Below the pieces are notes generated by a model. It saw only the letters and a program-made list of their open reading frames with translations, was not told where the DNA came from and ran no database searches. Both the position numbers and the translations under genes were made by a program. 64,000 nucleotides of DNA, taken from assembly GCA_963717705.1 (NCBI GenBank), contig CAVQWT010000004.1:310001-374000 (forward strand), read 5' to 3'. Shown piece after piece: positions 8,652 through 18,280 of this stretch. The DNA is from CAVQWT01 sp963717705 (lineage in GTDB: Bacteria; Pseudomonadota; Gammaproteobacteria; Burkholderiales; Casimicrobiaceae). How positions within the stretch are numbered: position 1 is the first letter of the stretch; each line of letters begins with the position of its first letter.

Positions 8652-9842
8652 ATGACCGGCAAGCCGAAAGACGCCGGCAGGTTCGCGCCGGCCACGCAGG
8701 CGGGGCACCTCGGCCGCGACCCGGCGCGGTTCATCGGCGCGGTCAACACGCCGGTTTTCCGCGCCTCGACCATCCTGTTTTCCACGGTGGCCGACCTCGA
8801 GGCCGCCGCGCGCGGCGACTTCCCGGGCCTGACGTACGGTCTGCACGGCACGCCGGGGGTGGTCGACCTGCAGCAGGCGGTGGCGCAGCTCGAAGGCGCG
8901 CACGCGGCGTTGGCCGTACCCTCGGGGCTCACCGCGACGACGCTGCCGCTGCTGGCGCTGACGCAGCCGGGCGACCACGTGCTGGTCACCGACAACGTCT
9001 ACGGCCCGACCCGCCGGTTCTGCGAGCTGCACCTGCGCCGGCTGGGCGTCGAGGTGAGCTACTACGATCCGCTGCTCGGTGCCGACATCGCGCGCGAGTT
9101 CCGCCCCGGCACGCGCGTGGTGTTCACCGAGTCGCCTGGATCGCTGACCTTCGAGGTGCAGGACATCCCCGCGATCGCCGCCGCCGCGCACGCGCACGGC
9201 GCGAAGGTCGTGCTCGACAACACCTGGGCCACCCCGCTGGGCTTTCGCGCGTTCGACCACGGGGTCGACGTCTCGGTGCACGCCGCCACCAAGTACATCG
9301 GCGGCCACTCCGACGTGCTGCTGGGGCTGATCCTCGCCAACGAATCCACCTTCGGCCCGCTGCACCGCCTGTGGACCGACATGGGCGTGACCGCGTCGCC
9401 GGACGACTGCTTCCTCGCGCTGCGCGGCCTGCGCACGCTGGCGGTGCGGCTCGACCGCCATCGCGCCAGCGCGATGACCGTTGCGCGCTGGCTCGCCGGA
9501 CGCCCCGAGGTGCGCGAGGTCCTCTACCCGCCGCTCCCCGGCGCGCCGGGGCACGCGCTTTGGCGGCGCGACTTCGTCCACGCGAGCGGGCTCTTCGGCG
9601 TCGTCCTGCAGCCGGTGGCGGCCGCGCGTATCGCGGCGATGCTCGACGGCATGGCGCTGTTCGGCATGGGCTGGAGCTGGGGCGGCTTCGAGAGCCTGAT
9701 CATCCCGACGTTTCCCGAGCGCGTGCGCACGGCCACGCCCTGGCGAACCGACGGACCCTGCCTGCGGCTGGCGATCGGTCTCGAAGCGCCCGAGGACCTG
9801 ATCGCCGATCTCGAGGCCGGGTTCGCGAGGCTCGCCGGTTGA
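8652..9842 (+). CDS. metC: Cystathionine beta-lyase (Cys/Met metabolism PLP enzyme)
   Basis: 396 residues of the Cys/Met-metabolism PLP family (fold type I). The PLP-binding Lys214 is in HAATKYIGGHSD, with the preceding LDNTWATP segment that holds the cofactor Asp. MetC-type enzymes split cystathionine into homocysteine, pyruvate and ammonia, and also act as cysteine desulfhydrases or alliinases. Substrate choice inside the family is hard to read from sequence. It stands alone here, 102 bases after gntK. Confidence 0.88.
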   Translation: MTGKPKDAGRFAPATQAGHLGRDPARFIGAVNTPVFRASTILFSTVADLEAAARGDFPGLTYGLHGTPGVVDLQQAVAQLEGAHAALAVPSGLTATTLPLLALTQPGDHVLVTDNVYGPTRRFCELHLRRLGVEVSYYDPLLGADIAREFRPGTRVVFTESPGSLTFEVQDIPAIAAAAHAHGAKVVLDNTWATPLGFRAFDHGVDVSVHAATKYIGGHSDVLLGLILANESTFGPLHRLWTDMGVTASPDDCFLALRGLRTLAVRLDRHRASAMTVARWLAGRPEVREVLYPPLPGAPGHALWRRDFVHASGLFGVVLQPVAAARIAAMLDGMALFGMGWSWGGFESLIIPTFPERVRTATPWRTDGPCLRLAIGLEAPEDLIADLEAGFARLAG

Positions 9843-9927
9843 GGCCGCGGCGCGCCGTCATCGAATCCGCCGCCGGGCGCACCTGCGACGCGCCGGGCTC
9901 CCGTTTCCCGACCGACGCCTTCGACCG

Positions 9928-10155
9928 ATGATCCCCAGGCGCTTTGCCCCGTACGTCTTCGCCGGACTCCTCGCCGGTTTCATGACGCTGATCGTGTCCG
10001 GCGTCACGACGGCGATCAACGTCGGCGTGCCGCCCGACTTCGTGCCGCGCTGGCTCCGGGCCTGGCTGCCGACGTGGGCGATCGCGTTCCCGGTGCTGCT
10101 GGTGGTGCGCCCCTTCGTGCAGAAACTCACCGAGCGGCTGGTCGCGCCGCGCTGA
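9928..10155 (+). CDS. DUF2798 family two-helix membrane protein
   Basis: 75 residues with two hydrophobic segments (about residues 9-28 and 46-62) separated by a short loop, matching the DUF2798 pattern of small inner-membrane proteins. Function unknown. The last 29 bases overlap, tail to tail, the 3' end of the ABC ATPase gene on the other strand. Confidence 0.75.
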   Translation: MIPRRFAPYVFAGLLAGFMTLIVSGVTTAINVGVPPDFVPRWLRAWLPTWAIAFPVLLVVRPFVQKLTERLVAPR

Positions 10156-10993
10156 CCGGCGGCTCGTCGGCGTCCTCGCCGAGGTAGACGGCGCGCACGC
10201 GCGGGTCGCCGCGGATCGCCGCCGGCGGACCCGCCGCGATCAGCTCGCCGCGATCGAGCACCAGCACGCGGTCGGCGGTCGCGAATACGACGTCCATGTC
10301 GTGCTCGGTGAACAACACCGCGATGCCGTCGCGCCGCGCGAGTTCGGCCGCGAGGCCCATCAGCCGCTGCCGCGAGCGTGGCGCCATGCCGGCGGTCGGC
10401 TCGTCCATCAGCAGCAGCTGCGGCGCGCCGGCGAGCGCGATCGCGAGCTCGACCCGCTTGGCGTCGCCGTAGGCCAGCGTGCCGCAGCCCTGGTCGGCGA
10501 GCTTGGTCATGCCGACGCGGCCCAGCAGCGCGTCGGCGGCGGCGCGGCGCGGGGCCTCCAGCCGGCCGACCACGCGCCAGGTGTCGCCGGCGTGCGCGGC
10601 CAGCGCCAGCTCGACGTTCTCGCGCACCGTCATCGACGCCACCGTCGCCGCGACCTGGAACGTGCGGCCGACGCCGCGGCGGGCCAGAGCGTGCGGCGGC
10701 AGGCCGTCGATGCGCTCGCCGGCGAGTTCGACCCGACCGGCGTCGGCGGCGAGCTGGCCGTGAATCAGGTTGAAGCACGTCGATTTGCCGGCGCCGTTGG
10801 GGCCGATCAGCGCAACGATCTCGCCGGCGTGCACTGCGAACGACACGTCGCGGACGGCGACCACGCCGCCGAAGGCCTTGGCGAGCCCGGTGACCGCCAG
10901 CACCGGGGCCGTCGGGCCCGCGCCTGCGGTCGGGCCGGCCGGCGCTGCGGCCGGGGCCACGTCGCCGTCGCGCGGGCGTGCCGCCGCGCTCAT
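10127..10993 (-). CDS. livG: Branched-chain amino acid-type ABC transporter ATPase (LivG-like)
   Basis: 288 residues. After a 30-residue Ala/Pro-rich lead come the Walker A GPNGAGKST, the Walker B LLLMDEPTAGM and the LivG-type switch region TEHDMDVVF. The signature region reads LAYGDAKRVELA: the usual LSxGQ is altered to AYGDAK, a variant seen in some LivG proteins. It powers import through the fused LivHM permease whose gene ends 4 bases into it (ATGA overlap). No second ATPase (LivF) gene follows; the next gene is the convergent DUF2798 gene. Confidence 0.92.
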   Translation of the reverse strand: MSAAARPRDGDVAPAAAPAGPTAGAGPTAPVLAVTGLAKAFGGVVAVRDVSFAVHAGEIVALIGPNGAGKSTCFNLIHGQLAADAGRVELAGERIDGLPPHALARRGVGRTFQVAATVASMTVRENVELALAAHAGDTWRVVGRLEAPRRAAADALLGRVGMTKLADQGCGTLAYGDAKRVELAIALAGAPQLLLMDEPTAGMAPRSRQRLMGLAAELARRDGIAVLFTEHDMDVVFATADRVLVLDRGELIAAGPPAAIRGDPRVRAVYLGEDADEPPVSAARPAAR

Positions 10994-12870
10994 CGCCGCA
11001 CCCGCTGCAGCAGCGCCTGCGCCGCGCCGCCCAGTCCCATCGGAAACGCCAGCACCAGCAGCAGGATCGTCGCGCCCATCGCCGCGCGCCAGTAGTCGGT
11101 CACGCGCGCCAGCGCATCCTGCAGCCAGGTGAACGCCGCGGCACCGAGCAGCGGCCCCGCCAGCGCGTTGAGGCCGCCCAGCAGCACCATCACCAGCGCG
11201 TCGACCGAGCGCGGAATCGCCAGCGCTTCGGGTGAAATGCTGCCTTTCGAGAACACGAACAGGCCGCCGGCGAGGCCCGCGAACGCACCGGCCAGCGCGA
11301 ACGCCATCCATTGCGTGCGCCGGACGTCGATGCCGATCGCCGCTGCGCGCAGCGGTGCGTCGCGCGCGGCGCGCAGCGCGTAGCCGAACGGCGAGCGCGC
11401 CATCAGCACCAGGGCGACGAGTCCGGCCGTGGTCAGCGCCAGCGTCAGGGCGTAATACGCGCCGCGGCCGGCGAGCGCGTCCGCCGGCCACACGCCGATC
11501 AGCCCGTTGGACCCGCCGGTGACGCGGTCCCACTGGAACACGATCGACCACACGATCTGCGCGAACGCGAGCGTGAGCATCGACAGGTAGACCCCCGACA
11601 GGCGCACGCTGAACCACCCGGCGACGAGCGCGCCGGCCAGCGCCACCAGCGGCGCCGCCGCCAGCGCGCCCGCCATCGGCACGCCGTGGCGGGCGGCGAT
11701 CGCCGCCGCATACGCGCCGAGGCCGAAATACGCGGCGTGGCCGAACGACGCCATGCCGCCGGTGCCCATGATGAACTGCAGGCTGGCGGCGAACAGCGCC
11801 AGCACCAGGACGTCGGTGGCGAGGATCGTCCGGTACTCGTCGCCGGTGAACGGCAGCAGCGCCGCGAGCGCGAGCGTGGCGAGCGCCGCCCACGCGGCGC
11901 GCCGCCCGGGCGGGCGCACCAGCGCACGCTGCTCGGGCAGCGCCGTCGTCGGCGGCAGCGTCGCCGCTTTGCCCAGCAGGCCGTAGGGACGCAGCGCCAG
12001 CACCACCGCCATGACGACGAATTCGGCGACCAGGGTGAGCTTGGGAAACGCGACCGCGACGCCCAGGATCTCGACGGTGCCGAGCGCGATGCACAGCGCC
12101 TTGGTGACGCCGATCAGCACCGCCGCGAGAAAGGCGCCCGGCAGCGAGCCCAGTCCGCCGACGACCGTGACGACGAAGGCTTCGGCGATGATCGCGAGGT
12201 CCATGCCCAGGTTCGCCGGTTCGCGCGGCAGCTGCAGCGCGCCGGCGAGTCCCGCCAGCCCGGCGCCCAGCGCGAACACCGCGGTGAACAGCAGCCGCTC
12301 GTTGATGCCCAGCGCGCTCGCGATCTCGCGGTTCTCGCTGGCGGCGCGGATCAGCATGCCGAACCGCGTGCGCCGCAGCAGCAGCCAGAGCGCGGCCAGC
12401 ACCAGCGGGCCGACCACCAGCAGGAAGAGGTCGTACGCCGGCACCGGGCGGCCGAGCACGTCGATCGCGCCGCCGAGGCCCGGCGCGCGCGGCCCCAGCA
12501 GGTCCTCGGCGCCCCAGAGCGCCAGCGCCGCATCGCGGACGATCAGCACCACGCCGAACGTCGCCGCGAGCTGCAGCAGCTCCGGTGCCGCGTAGAGCCG
12601 CTTGAGGAGCAGCACCTCCATCAAGGCGCCGATCAGCGCCACTGCGAGCGTCGCCATGACGACGGCACCCCAGAACCCGAGCGGGCCGCGCCCCCACCAT
12701 TCGACGCCGGTCCAGCCGAGGTACGCGCCCAGCATGTACAGCGAGCCGTGCGCGAAGTTGACGACGCGGGTGACGCCGAAGATCAGCGTCAGCCCGGCCG
12801 CGACGAGGAACAGCGCCGAGGCGCCGGCGAGGCCGTTGAGGAGCTGGGAAAGAAAGGAGGCGAGGGTCAA
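10990..12870 (-). CDS. Fused LivH-LivM permease of a branched-chain amino acid-type ABC importer
   Basis: 626 residues with two permease units. The LivH-like N-terminal half runs to about residue 300 (marker VVNFAHGSLYMLGAY near 37; VVGGLGSLPGAF near 240). The LivM-like C-terminal half has GMASFGHAAYFGLGAY near 370 and VMVLLGGLNALAGP near 570. Each half is strongly hydrophobic. In most genomes these are two genes; here they are one uninterrupted frame. It lies between the binding-protein gene and the ATPase gene. Substrates of the family include branched-chain and aromatic amino acids, amides and urea. Confidence 0.94.
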   Translation of the reverse strand: MTLASFLSQLLNGLAGASALFLVAAGLTLIFGVTRVVNFAHGSLYMLGAYLGWTGVEWWGRGPLGFWGAVVMATLAVALIGALMEVLLLKRLYAAPELLQLAATFGVVLIVRDAALALWGAEDLLGPRAPGLGGAIDVLGRPVPAYDLFLLVVGPLVLAALWLLLRRTRFGMLIRAASENREIASALGINERLLFTAVFALGAGLAGLAGALQLPREPANLGMDLAIIAEAFVVTVVGGLGSLPGAFLAAVLIGVTKALCIALGTVEILGVAVAFPKLTLVAEFVVMAVVLALRPYGLLGKAATLPPTTALPEQRALVRPPGRRAAWAALATLALAALLPFTGDEYRTILATDVLVLALFAASLQFIMGTGGMASFGHAAYFGLGAYAAAIAARHGVPMAGALAAAPLVALAGALVAGWFSVRLSGVYLSMLTLAFAQIVWSIVFQWDRVTGGSNGLIGVWPADALAGRGAYYALTLALTTAGLVALVLMARSPFGYALRAARDAPLRAAAIGIDVRRTQWMAFALAGAFAGLAGGLFVFSKGSISPEALAIPRSVDALVMVLLGGLNALAGPLLGAAAFTWLQDALARVTDYWRAAMGATILLLVLAFPMGLGGAAQALLQRVRR

Positions 12871-12954
12871 GGCGACCGCTCCGACGGCGCACCGGTGGGG
12901 AAACCCGCGACCGCGCGACCGCCGGGGGCGGGCGCGCTCACCTGCCGGGTCGCG

Positions 12955-14196
12955 TCACTCCGCCGGCCGCAGCTTGCGTACCGCGTCGTCGGAGGGCAGG
13001 TAGTCGCGGCCGTCAGCATACCGCCAGTCGACCATCACGCCCTTGCCGTCCTTGACCGCCGTGCGTCCGACATACGCGCCCATCGTCGACTGGTGATCGA
13101 GCGCGCGGAACGTCACCGGCCCGAACGGCGTGTCGAAGTTCAGTCCCTTCAGCGCGGCGACGAGCTTCTCCGGGTCGGTCGAGCCGGCCTTGCGGATCGC
13201 CGCCGCCGCGGCGATGACGGTGCTGTAGCCGACGACCGAGCCCAGTCGCGGGTAGTCGTTGAATTTCGCCTGGTAGGCGTCGCGGAAGCGGCGGTGCGCC
13301 GGCGTGTCGATCGCGTACCACGGGTATCCGGTCACGACCCAGCCGACGGGCGCCTCGTCCTTCAGCGGGTCCAGGTACTCGGGCTCGCCGCCGAGCAGGT
13401 TGAACACGGGGCGATCCTTGAACAGGCCGCGCGTCTGCCCCTCGCGGACGAAGCGCGCGAGGTCGGCGCCGAACAGCGACGAGAAGATCGCGTCCGGTCT
13501 GGCGTCGATCAGCGCCTGCACGACGGGGCCCGGCTCGATCTTGCCCAGCGGCACCGCCTGCTCGATGAACTCGATGCCGCCGCCCTGCAGCGCGATCATC
13601 TGCCGCTTGAACGCCGCGGCCGCCGACTGGCCGTACTCGTAGTTCGGGTAGACGATCGCCCAGCGCTTCTTGCCGAGCCGAGCCGCCTCGGGGGCGAGCA
13701 TCGCCACCTGCATGTAGGTCGACGCGCGCAGGCGGAAGGTGTAGCGGTTGCCGTTCTCCCAGACGATCTTGTCGGTCAGCGGCTCGGCGGCGATGAACAC
13801 GGCCTTGCGCTGGCGCGCGAGGTCGGCGACGGCGAGCCCCACGTTCGACGGGAAGGTGCCCATCAGCAGCGCGACCTTTTCCCGCGCCAGCAGCTCCTCG
13901 GCGACGCGCACGGCGTCGCCCGGCGTACCGTTGTCGTCGCGCGAGACGATTTCCAGCGGCCGCCCGAGCACGCCGCCGGCGGCGTTGACTTCCGCCAGCG
14001 CCAGCTCCATGCCCTTCTTGTACGGTTCGAGGAACGCCGGAAAGACCTTGTAGCTGTTGAGCTCGCCCAGCTTGATCGGCTGCGCGGCGGCGGGCGCGGC
14101 CACGCCGCCGGCGATGGTCAGGGCCAGCGCGGCGGTCACGACGAGGCGGCGTGCCGCGGCATGGAGACGGTACACGGTGAGGCGGGGGCTGGACAT
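12955..14196 (-). CDS. Periplasmic substrate-binding protein of the Liv-type importer
   Basis: 413 residues. The chosen ATG (14196) has a GGAG element 6-9 bases upstream and begins an N-terminal signal sequence: a basic region, the hydrophobic stretch VVTAALALTIAGGVA, and a likely cut after APAAAQ. The rest is a type I periplasmic binding fold with the family opening IKLGELNSY and repeated AEVNAAGGVLGRPLE. It would capture the ligand in the periplasm and hand it to the LivHM fusion encoded 84 bases downstream. The ligand is not predictable. Confidence 0.93.
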   Translation of the reverse strand: MSSPRLTVYRLHAAARRLVVTAALALTIAGGVAAPAAAQPIKLGELNSYKVFPAFLEPYKKGMELALAEVNAAGGVLGRPLEIVSRDDNGTPGDAVRVAEELLAREKVALLMGTFPSNVGLAVADLARQRKAVFIAAEPLTDKIVWENGNRYTFRLRASTYMQVAMLAPEAARLGKKRWAIVYPNYEYGQSAAAAFKRQMIALQGGGIEFIEQAVPLGKIEPGPVVQALIDARPDAIFSSLFGADLARFVREGQTRGLFKDRPVFNLLGGEPEYLDPLKDEAPVGWVVTGYPWYAIDTPAHRRFRDAYQAKFNDYPRLGSVVGYSTVIAAAAAIRKAGSTDPEKLVAALKGLNFDTPFGPVTFRALDHQSTMGAYVGRTAVKDGKGVMVDWRYADGRDYLPSDDAVRKLRPAE

Positions 14197-14513
14197 CGAG
14201 ACTCCGGTTGGTGGCGCGACACCCGGGGGCGACCGGCGGGACGTCGGGAAGCCCACAACGCCGCCTGCCTTCCGCAGGTTGACCTGAAGATAGGGATTTC
14301 GGGGCGCCGGCGCAACCGCCATCGCGTTCGCCGCCAGGGCCACCGCGCCGACACCGGCTCGAGCACGGGTCCCGAAGGCACGGGGCGGCCGCGCCCGGCA
14401 AGGTAAAATCACGCCTTCGTGTCTCCGGCCGCCGGCGCGCGCTTGCCGCCGGCACCGCCGCAGCCGCGGCAGGCAGTGCCGCCTCCCGGCTCCCTTACGC
14501 CCCCTCGATCCCG
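14197..14513. other. Intergenic region between divergent genes
   Basis: 317 bases between the binding-protein gene and the large flavoprotein gene. A TAAAAT at 14404-14409 looks like a -10 box for the rightward gene, without a convincing -35. I see no small gene or RNA structure here. Confidence 0.5.
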
Positions 14514-17500
14514 ATGCCCTCCGCCTCCCCCGACCTGCGCCTCCCGCACGGTCTCGGCTTTGCCGATCTGCACACCGTCGCCGGCGCGCAGCGCCTCGAC
14601 GAATCGTTCCTCGCGCACCTCGAGTCCGCGGACGCCGCGCTGGCCGCGCGGCTCGGCGCCGCCCGCGCCGACCCGAAGGCGCTCGCCGCCAAGGCCGAAT
14701 CCGAGCTGCTGCTCGCCGTCGCGCCGCACCTCGAGGACTTCCTGGCGGAGCTGTTCGGCATCGAGACCGAGGTGCGCGCGCTGGAGGCCGCGCATCACGA
14801 GCGCGCGCCGCTGTTCGCGGTCAAGCGCCTGTTCGTCCAGCGCAAGGCGATGAACGCGCACAAGGCGGACGCCGCCGCGACCTTCGACGGCGCGGCGCTG
14901 GCGCGCGAGCTCGGCCCGCGCATCGGGGCGATGCTGCCCGGCGCCGACGGCGAGCTCGCGTTCGCGCGGGCGGTCACCGGCTGGCAGGCCGACGAGGCGG
15001 CGCACGCCGGCGACCTCGACCTCGCGCTGCGCTACGCGGCGTGGGCGGCGCACACGGCGGCAGGCCGGGCCGCGCACCGGGGCGGGGTGCTGTTCCGCGC
15101 GCCGCGGAAGCTCGACTTCATGCGGCTGGTCCCGGTCGCGAGCGAAACCGTGAACGGCGTGGCGGCGTGGAAGCTCGACGGCGATCACCTGCGCCGGCGC
15201 GAAGGCTTCGCGCTGACCGACGCCGGCATGGACCTCACCGGCGGACTCGACCAGGCGCATTACTGCATCTGGTGCCACGAGCAGGGGAAGGACTCCTGCG
15301 CGAAGGGGCTCTTCGAGAAGAACCCGACGCCCGAGGCGCCGTTCCGGAAGAGCCCCTTCGGCGTGCCGCTGGCCGGTTGTCCGCTGGAGGAGAAGATCTC
15401 CGAGTTCCACAAGCTGCGTGCCGACGGCTGGCCCCTGGCGGCGCTGGCGATGGTCTGCGTCGACAATCCGATGGTCGCCGGCACCGGCCACCGGATCTGC
15501 AACGACTGCATGAAGTCGTGCATCTACCAGAAGACCGACCCGGTCGACATCCCGCAGTCGGAAACGCGGCTGCTGAAGGACGTGCTGGCGCTGCCCTGGG
15601 GCTTCGAGCTCTATTCGCTGCTGACGCGCTGGAACCCGCTGAACCTCGCGCGGCCCGTGCCGCGCGCGCCGACGGGGCGCCGTGTGCTGATCGTCGGCAT
15701 GGGGCCGGCCGGCATCACGCTGGCGCACCACCTCGTCAACGACGGCCACACCGTCGTCGGCGTGGACGGGCTGAAGATCGAGCCGCTGGACCCGTCGCTG
15801 TCCGGCATCGCCGTCGACGGCACGAGGGTGCCGTTCGCGCCGGTGCGCGACGTGGCGACGCTGACGGAACCGCTCGACGACCGGGTGATGGCGGGCTTCG
15901 GCGGCGTCGCCGAGTACGGCATCACCGTGCGCTGGGACAAGAACTTCCTCAAGCTGCTGCGCCTGCTGATCGAGCGCCGCGACCGCTTCGCGCTGTACGG
16001 CGGCGTGCGCTTCGGCGGCACGCTCGACGCCGAGGACGCGTTCGCGCTGGGCTTCGACCACGTCGCGCTGGCCGCGGGCGCCGGCAAGCCGACGGTGCTG
16101 GAGCTGCCCAACGGGTTGGCCAACGGCGTGCGCACCGCGTCGGACTTCCTGATGGCGCTGCAGCTGACCGGCGCCGCCAAGCGCGACTCGATCGCCAACA
16201 TGCAGCTGCGGCTGCCGGTGGTGGTGATCGGCGGCGGGCTCACCGCCGTCGACACGGCGACCGAATCGCTCGCGTACTACCCGGTGCAGGTCGAGAAATT
16301 CCTCGCCCGCTTCGAAGTGCTCGCCGCCGAGCGCGGCGAGGCGGCGGTCCGCGCCGCCTGGAGTGCCGAAGAGGCGCCGATCGCCGACGAGTTCCTGGCT
16401 CACGCGCGGGCGATCCGCGCCGAGCGCGCCGCGGCGGCGGCGGCGGGGCGTCCGGCGCGCGTCGTCGAGCTGCTGCACGGCTGGGGCGGCGCCACCATCG
16501 CCTACCGCCGCCGGCTGGTCGACAGCCCGGCGTACACGCTCAATCACGAGGAGATCGAGAAGGCGCTGGAGGAGGGCATCCGCTTCGCCGAGGGTCTGAC
16601 GCCGCTGGCGGTCGAGATCGACGCCGACGGCCGCGCGACCGGCCTCGCCGTCTCGGTGCAGCGCGTCGTCGACGACGGCGTCTGGCACGAGACCGGACGT
16701 GCGACGCTGCCGGCGAGGAGCATCCTCGTCGCCGCGGGCACGTCGCCCAACACCGTTCTCGCCCGCGAGGATGCCGGCCACTTCGCGCTGGACGGCAAGT
16801 ACTTCCGCCTGCTCGACGAGGACGGGGCGCCGGTGGCGCCGGTGCGCGGTCTCGCCAAGCCGCCGCATCCGGCGGTGCTGACCGACATCCGCGCCGACGG
16901 CCGCGCCACCAGCTTCTTCGGCGACCTGCATCCGTCGTTCTCCGGCAACGTGGTCAAGGCGATGGGCAGCGCCAAGCTCGGCTTTCCGGTGGTGTCGCGG
17001 ATGCTCGCGCGCGTGAATCCTGCGTCCGGCGTCAGCGACGCCGCGTTCTTCGCCCGGCTCGACCGCGAGTTCCGCGCGACCGTCGAGCGGGTCGTGCGCC
17101 TGACGCCGACCATCGTCGAGGTCGTCGTTCGCGCACCGGCAGCGGCGCGCCGCTTCGCCCCCGGCCAGTTCTACCGGCTGCAGAACTACGAGACGCGCGC
17201 CGCCGTCGCAGCGGGCACCCGGCTGACGATGGAGGGCCTCGCGCTGACCGGCGCCTGGGTCGACCGCGAGCGCGGCCTCGTGTCGACGATCGTGCTGGAG
17301 ATGGGCGGCTCGTCGGACCTCTGCGCGACGCTCCAGCCCGGCGAGCCGGTGGTGCTGATGGGGCCGACGGGCGCGCCGACCGAGATCGAGCCCGGCGAAA
17401 CCGTGGTCCTCGCCGGCGGCGGCCTCGGCAACGCCGTGCTGTTCTCGATCGGCCAGGCGTTCCGTGCCGCGGGCTCGAAGGTGCTGTACTTCGCCGGCTA

Positions 17501-18044
17501 CAAGAAGATGATCGACCGCTACAAGATCGAGGAGATCGAGGCCGCCGCCGACGTCGTCGTCTGGTGCTGCGACGAGGGACCGGGCTTCGCGCCGAACCGC
17601 CCGCAGGACCGCGCGTTCGTCGGCAACATCGTGCTGGCGATGAAGGCCTACGCTGCCGGCGACCTCGGGGCGCAGGCGATCGCGTTCGCCGACTGCGAGC
17701 GGATCATCGCCATCGGCTCGGACCGGATGATGGCCGCCGTCGCCGCGGCGCGCCATTCGGTGCTGGCGCCGTGGCTGAAGCCGCAGCACCGGGCGTTCGG
17801 CTCGATCAACAGCCCGATGCAGTGCATGATGAAGGAGATCTGCGCGCAGTGCCTGCAGCCGCACGTCGATCCTGCCACCGGCAGGCGCAGCTACGTGTTC
17901 AGCTGCTTCAACCAGGACCAGCCGCTCGACCTCGTCGACTTCGCCGGACTCGACGCCCGGCTCAGGCAGAACTCGGTGCAGGAGAAGCTGACCGCGCAGT
18001 GGATCGCGCATTGCGGGCGATCCGCGGTGAACGATCGCGGCTGA
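14514..18044 (+). CDS. NfnAB-like fusion: GltD-type FAD oxidoreductase plus ferredoxin-NADP reductase/PyrK-type domain
   Basis: 1176 residues in one frame. Residues 1-240 are a helical region with no recognised motif. Residues 240-380 carry the cysteine clusters of a GltD-type iron-sulfur domain (CIWCHEQGKDSC and ICNDCMKSC). A FAD site GMGPAG lies near 393, and a second dinucleotide site GGGLTAVDTATE near 570. From about 845 a ferredoxin reductase/PyrK-like domain follows, with FAPGQFYRLQNYE (flavin) and LAGGGLGNAVLF (NAD(P)). Near 1100 a C-x5-C-x2-C...C cluster could hold a [2Fe-2S] centre. The order matches a fusion of the NfnB and NfnA (or SudA and SudB) subunits. Electron partners are unknown. 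Confidence 0.85.
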   Translation: MPSASPDLRLPHGLGFADLHTVAGAQRLDESFLAHLESADAALAARLGAARADPKALAAKAESELLLAVAPHLEDFLAELFGIETEVRALEAAHHERAPLFAVKRLFVQRKAMNAHKADAAATFDGAALARELGPRIGAMLPGADGELAFARAVTGWQADEAAHAGDLDLALRYAAWAAHTAAGRAAHRGGVLFRAPRKLDFMRLVPVASETVNGVAAWKLDGDHLRRREGFALTDAGMDLTGGLDQAHYCIWCHEQGKDSCAKGLFEKNPTPEAPFRKSPFGVPLAGCPLEEKISEFHKLRADGWPLAALAMVCVDNPMVAGTGHRICNDCMKSCIYQKTDPVDIPQSETRLLKDVLALPWGFELYSLLTRWNPLNLARPVPRAPTGRRVLIVGMGPAGITLAHHLVNDGHTVVGVDGLKIEPLDPSLSGIAVDGTRVPFAPVRDVATLTEPLDDRVMAGFGGVAEYGITVRWDKNFLKLLRLLIERRDRFALYGGVRFGGTLDAEDAFALGFDHVALAAGAGKPTVLELPNGLANGVRTASDFLMALQLTGAAKRDSIANMQLRLPVVVIGGGLTAVDTATESLAYYPVQVEKFLARFEVLAAERGEAAVRAAWSAEEAPIADEFLAHARAIRAERAAAAAAGRPARVVELLHGWGGATIAYRRRLVDSPAYTLNHEEIEKALEEGIRFAEGLTPLAVEIDADGRATGLAVSVQRVVDDGVWHETGRATLPARSILVAAGTSPNTVLAREDAGHFALDGKYFRLLDEDGAPVAPVRGLAKPPHPAVLTDIRADGRATSFFGDLHPSFSGNVVKAMGSAKLGFPVVSRMLARVNPASGVSDAAFFARLDREFRATVERVVRLTPTIVEVVVRAPAAARRFAPGQFYRLQNYETRAAVAAGTRLTMEGLALTGAWVDRERGLVSTIVLEMGGSSDLCATLQPGEPVVLMGPTGAPTEIEPGETVVLAGGGLGNAVLFSIGQAFRAAGSKVLYFAGYKKMIDRYKIEEIEAAADVVVWCCDEGPGFAPNRPQDRAFVGNIVLAMKAYAAGDLGAQAIAFADCERIIAIGSDRMMAAVAAARHSVLAPWLKPQHRAFGSINSPMQCMMKEICAQCLQPHVDPATGRRSYVFSCFNQDQPLDLVDFAGLDARLRQNSVQEKLTAQWIAHCGRSAVNDRG

Positions 18045-18098
18045 TCGCGGCAGCGCGCTGCCGCAGCTTGCGGGCGTGGGGCGCGCGCAGCCAGTAAC

Positions 18099-18134
18099 GA
18101 AGAAAGGGCGGCCCGCGTGGACCGCCCTTTCTTC
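18099..18134. terminator. Bidirectional intrinsic terminator
   Basis: Perfect 13-bp inverted repeat (18099-18111 with 18122-18134) around a 10-base loop. The outer ends are GAAGAAA/TTTCTTC, so a T-rich tract follows the stem on both strands. It serves the flavoprotein gene from the left and tRNA-Thr from the right. Confidence 0.85.
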
Positions 18135-18140
18135 TCATGC

Positions 18141-18216
18141 TGGTGCCCCAAGACGGAGTCGAACCGCCGACCTTCGCATTACGAATGCGCTGCTCTACCA
18201 ACTGAGCTACTGGGGC
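18141..18216 (-). tRNA. tRNA-Thr(CGT)
   Basis: 76 bases with encoded CCA. On the minus strand it reads GCCCCAG at the 5' end pairing with the 3' acceptor. It has a normal D-arm, the anticodon loop TTCGTAA (anticodon CGT, reading ACG) and the T-arm GGTTCGACTCC. The bottom pair of the anticodon stem looks mismatched, but all other elements are canonical. Confidence 0.95.
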
Positions 18217-18280
18217 GCTGAACCTTGGTTGCGGCATGCCGATTCCGCGTCGCGGCCGCCGGCACAAGTCACAACCCATA

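Noticed and set aside
14409..18011. A 1200-codon open frame on the minus strand opposite the NfnAB-like gene
   Set aside because: Mirror image of a GC-rich gene: the product is rich in Arg, His and Gln with no domain, while the plus-strand frame carries all family motifs.
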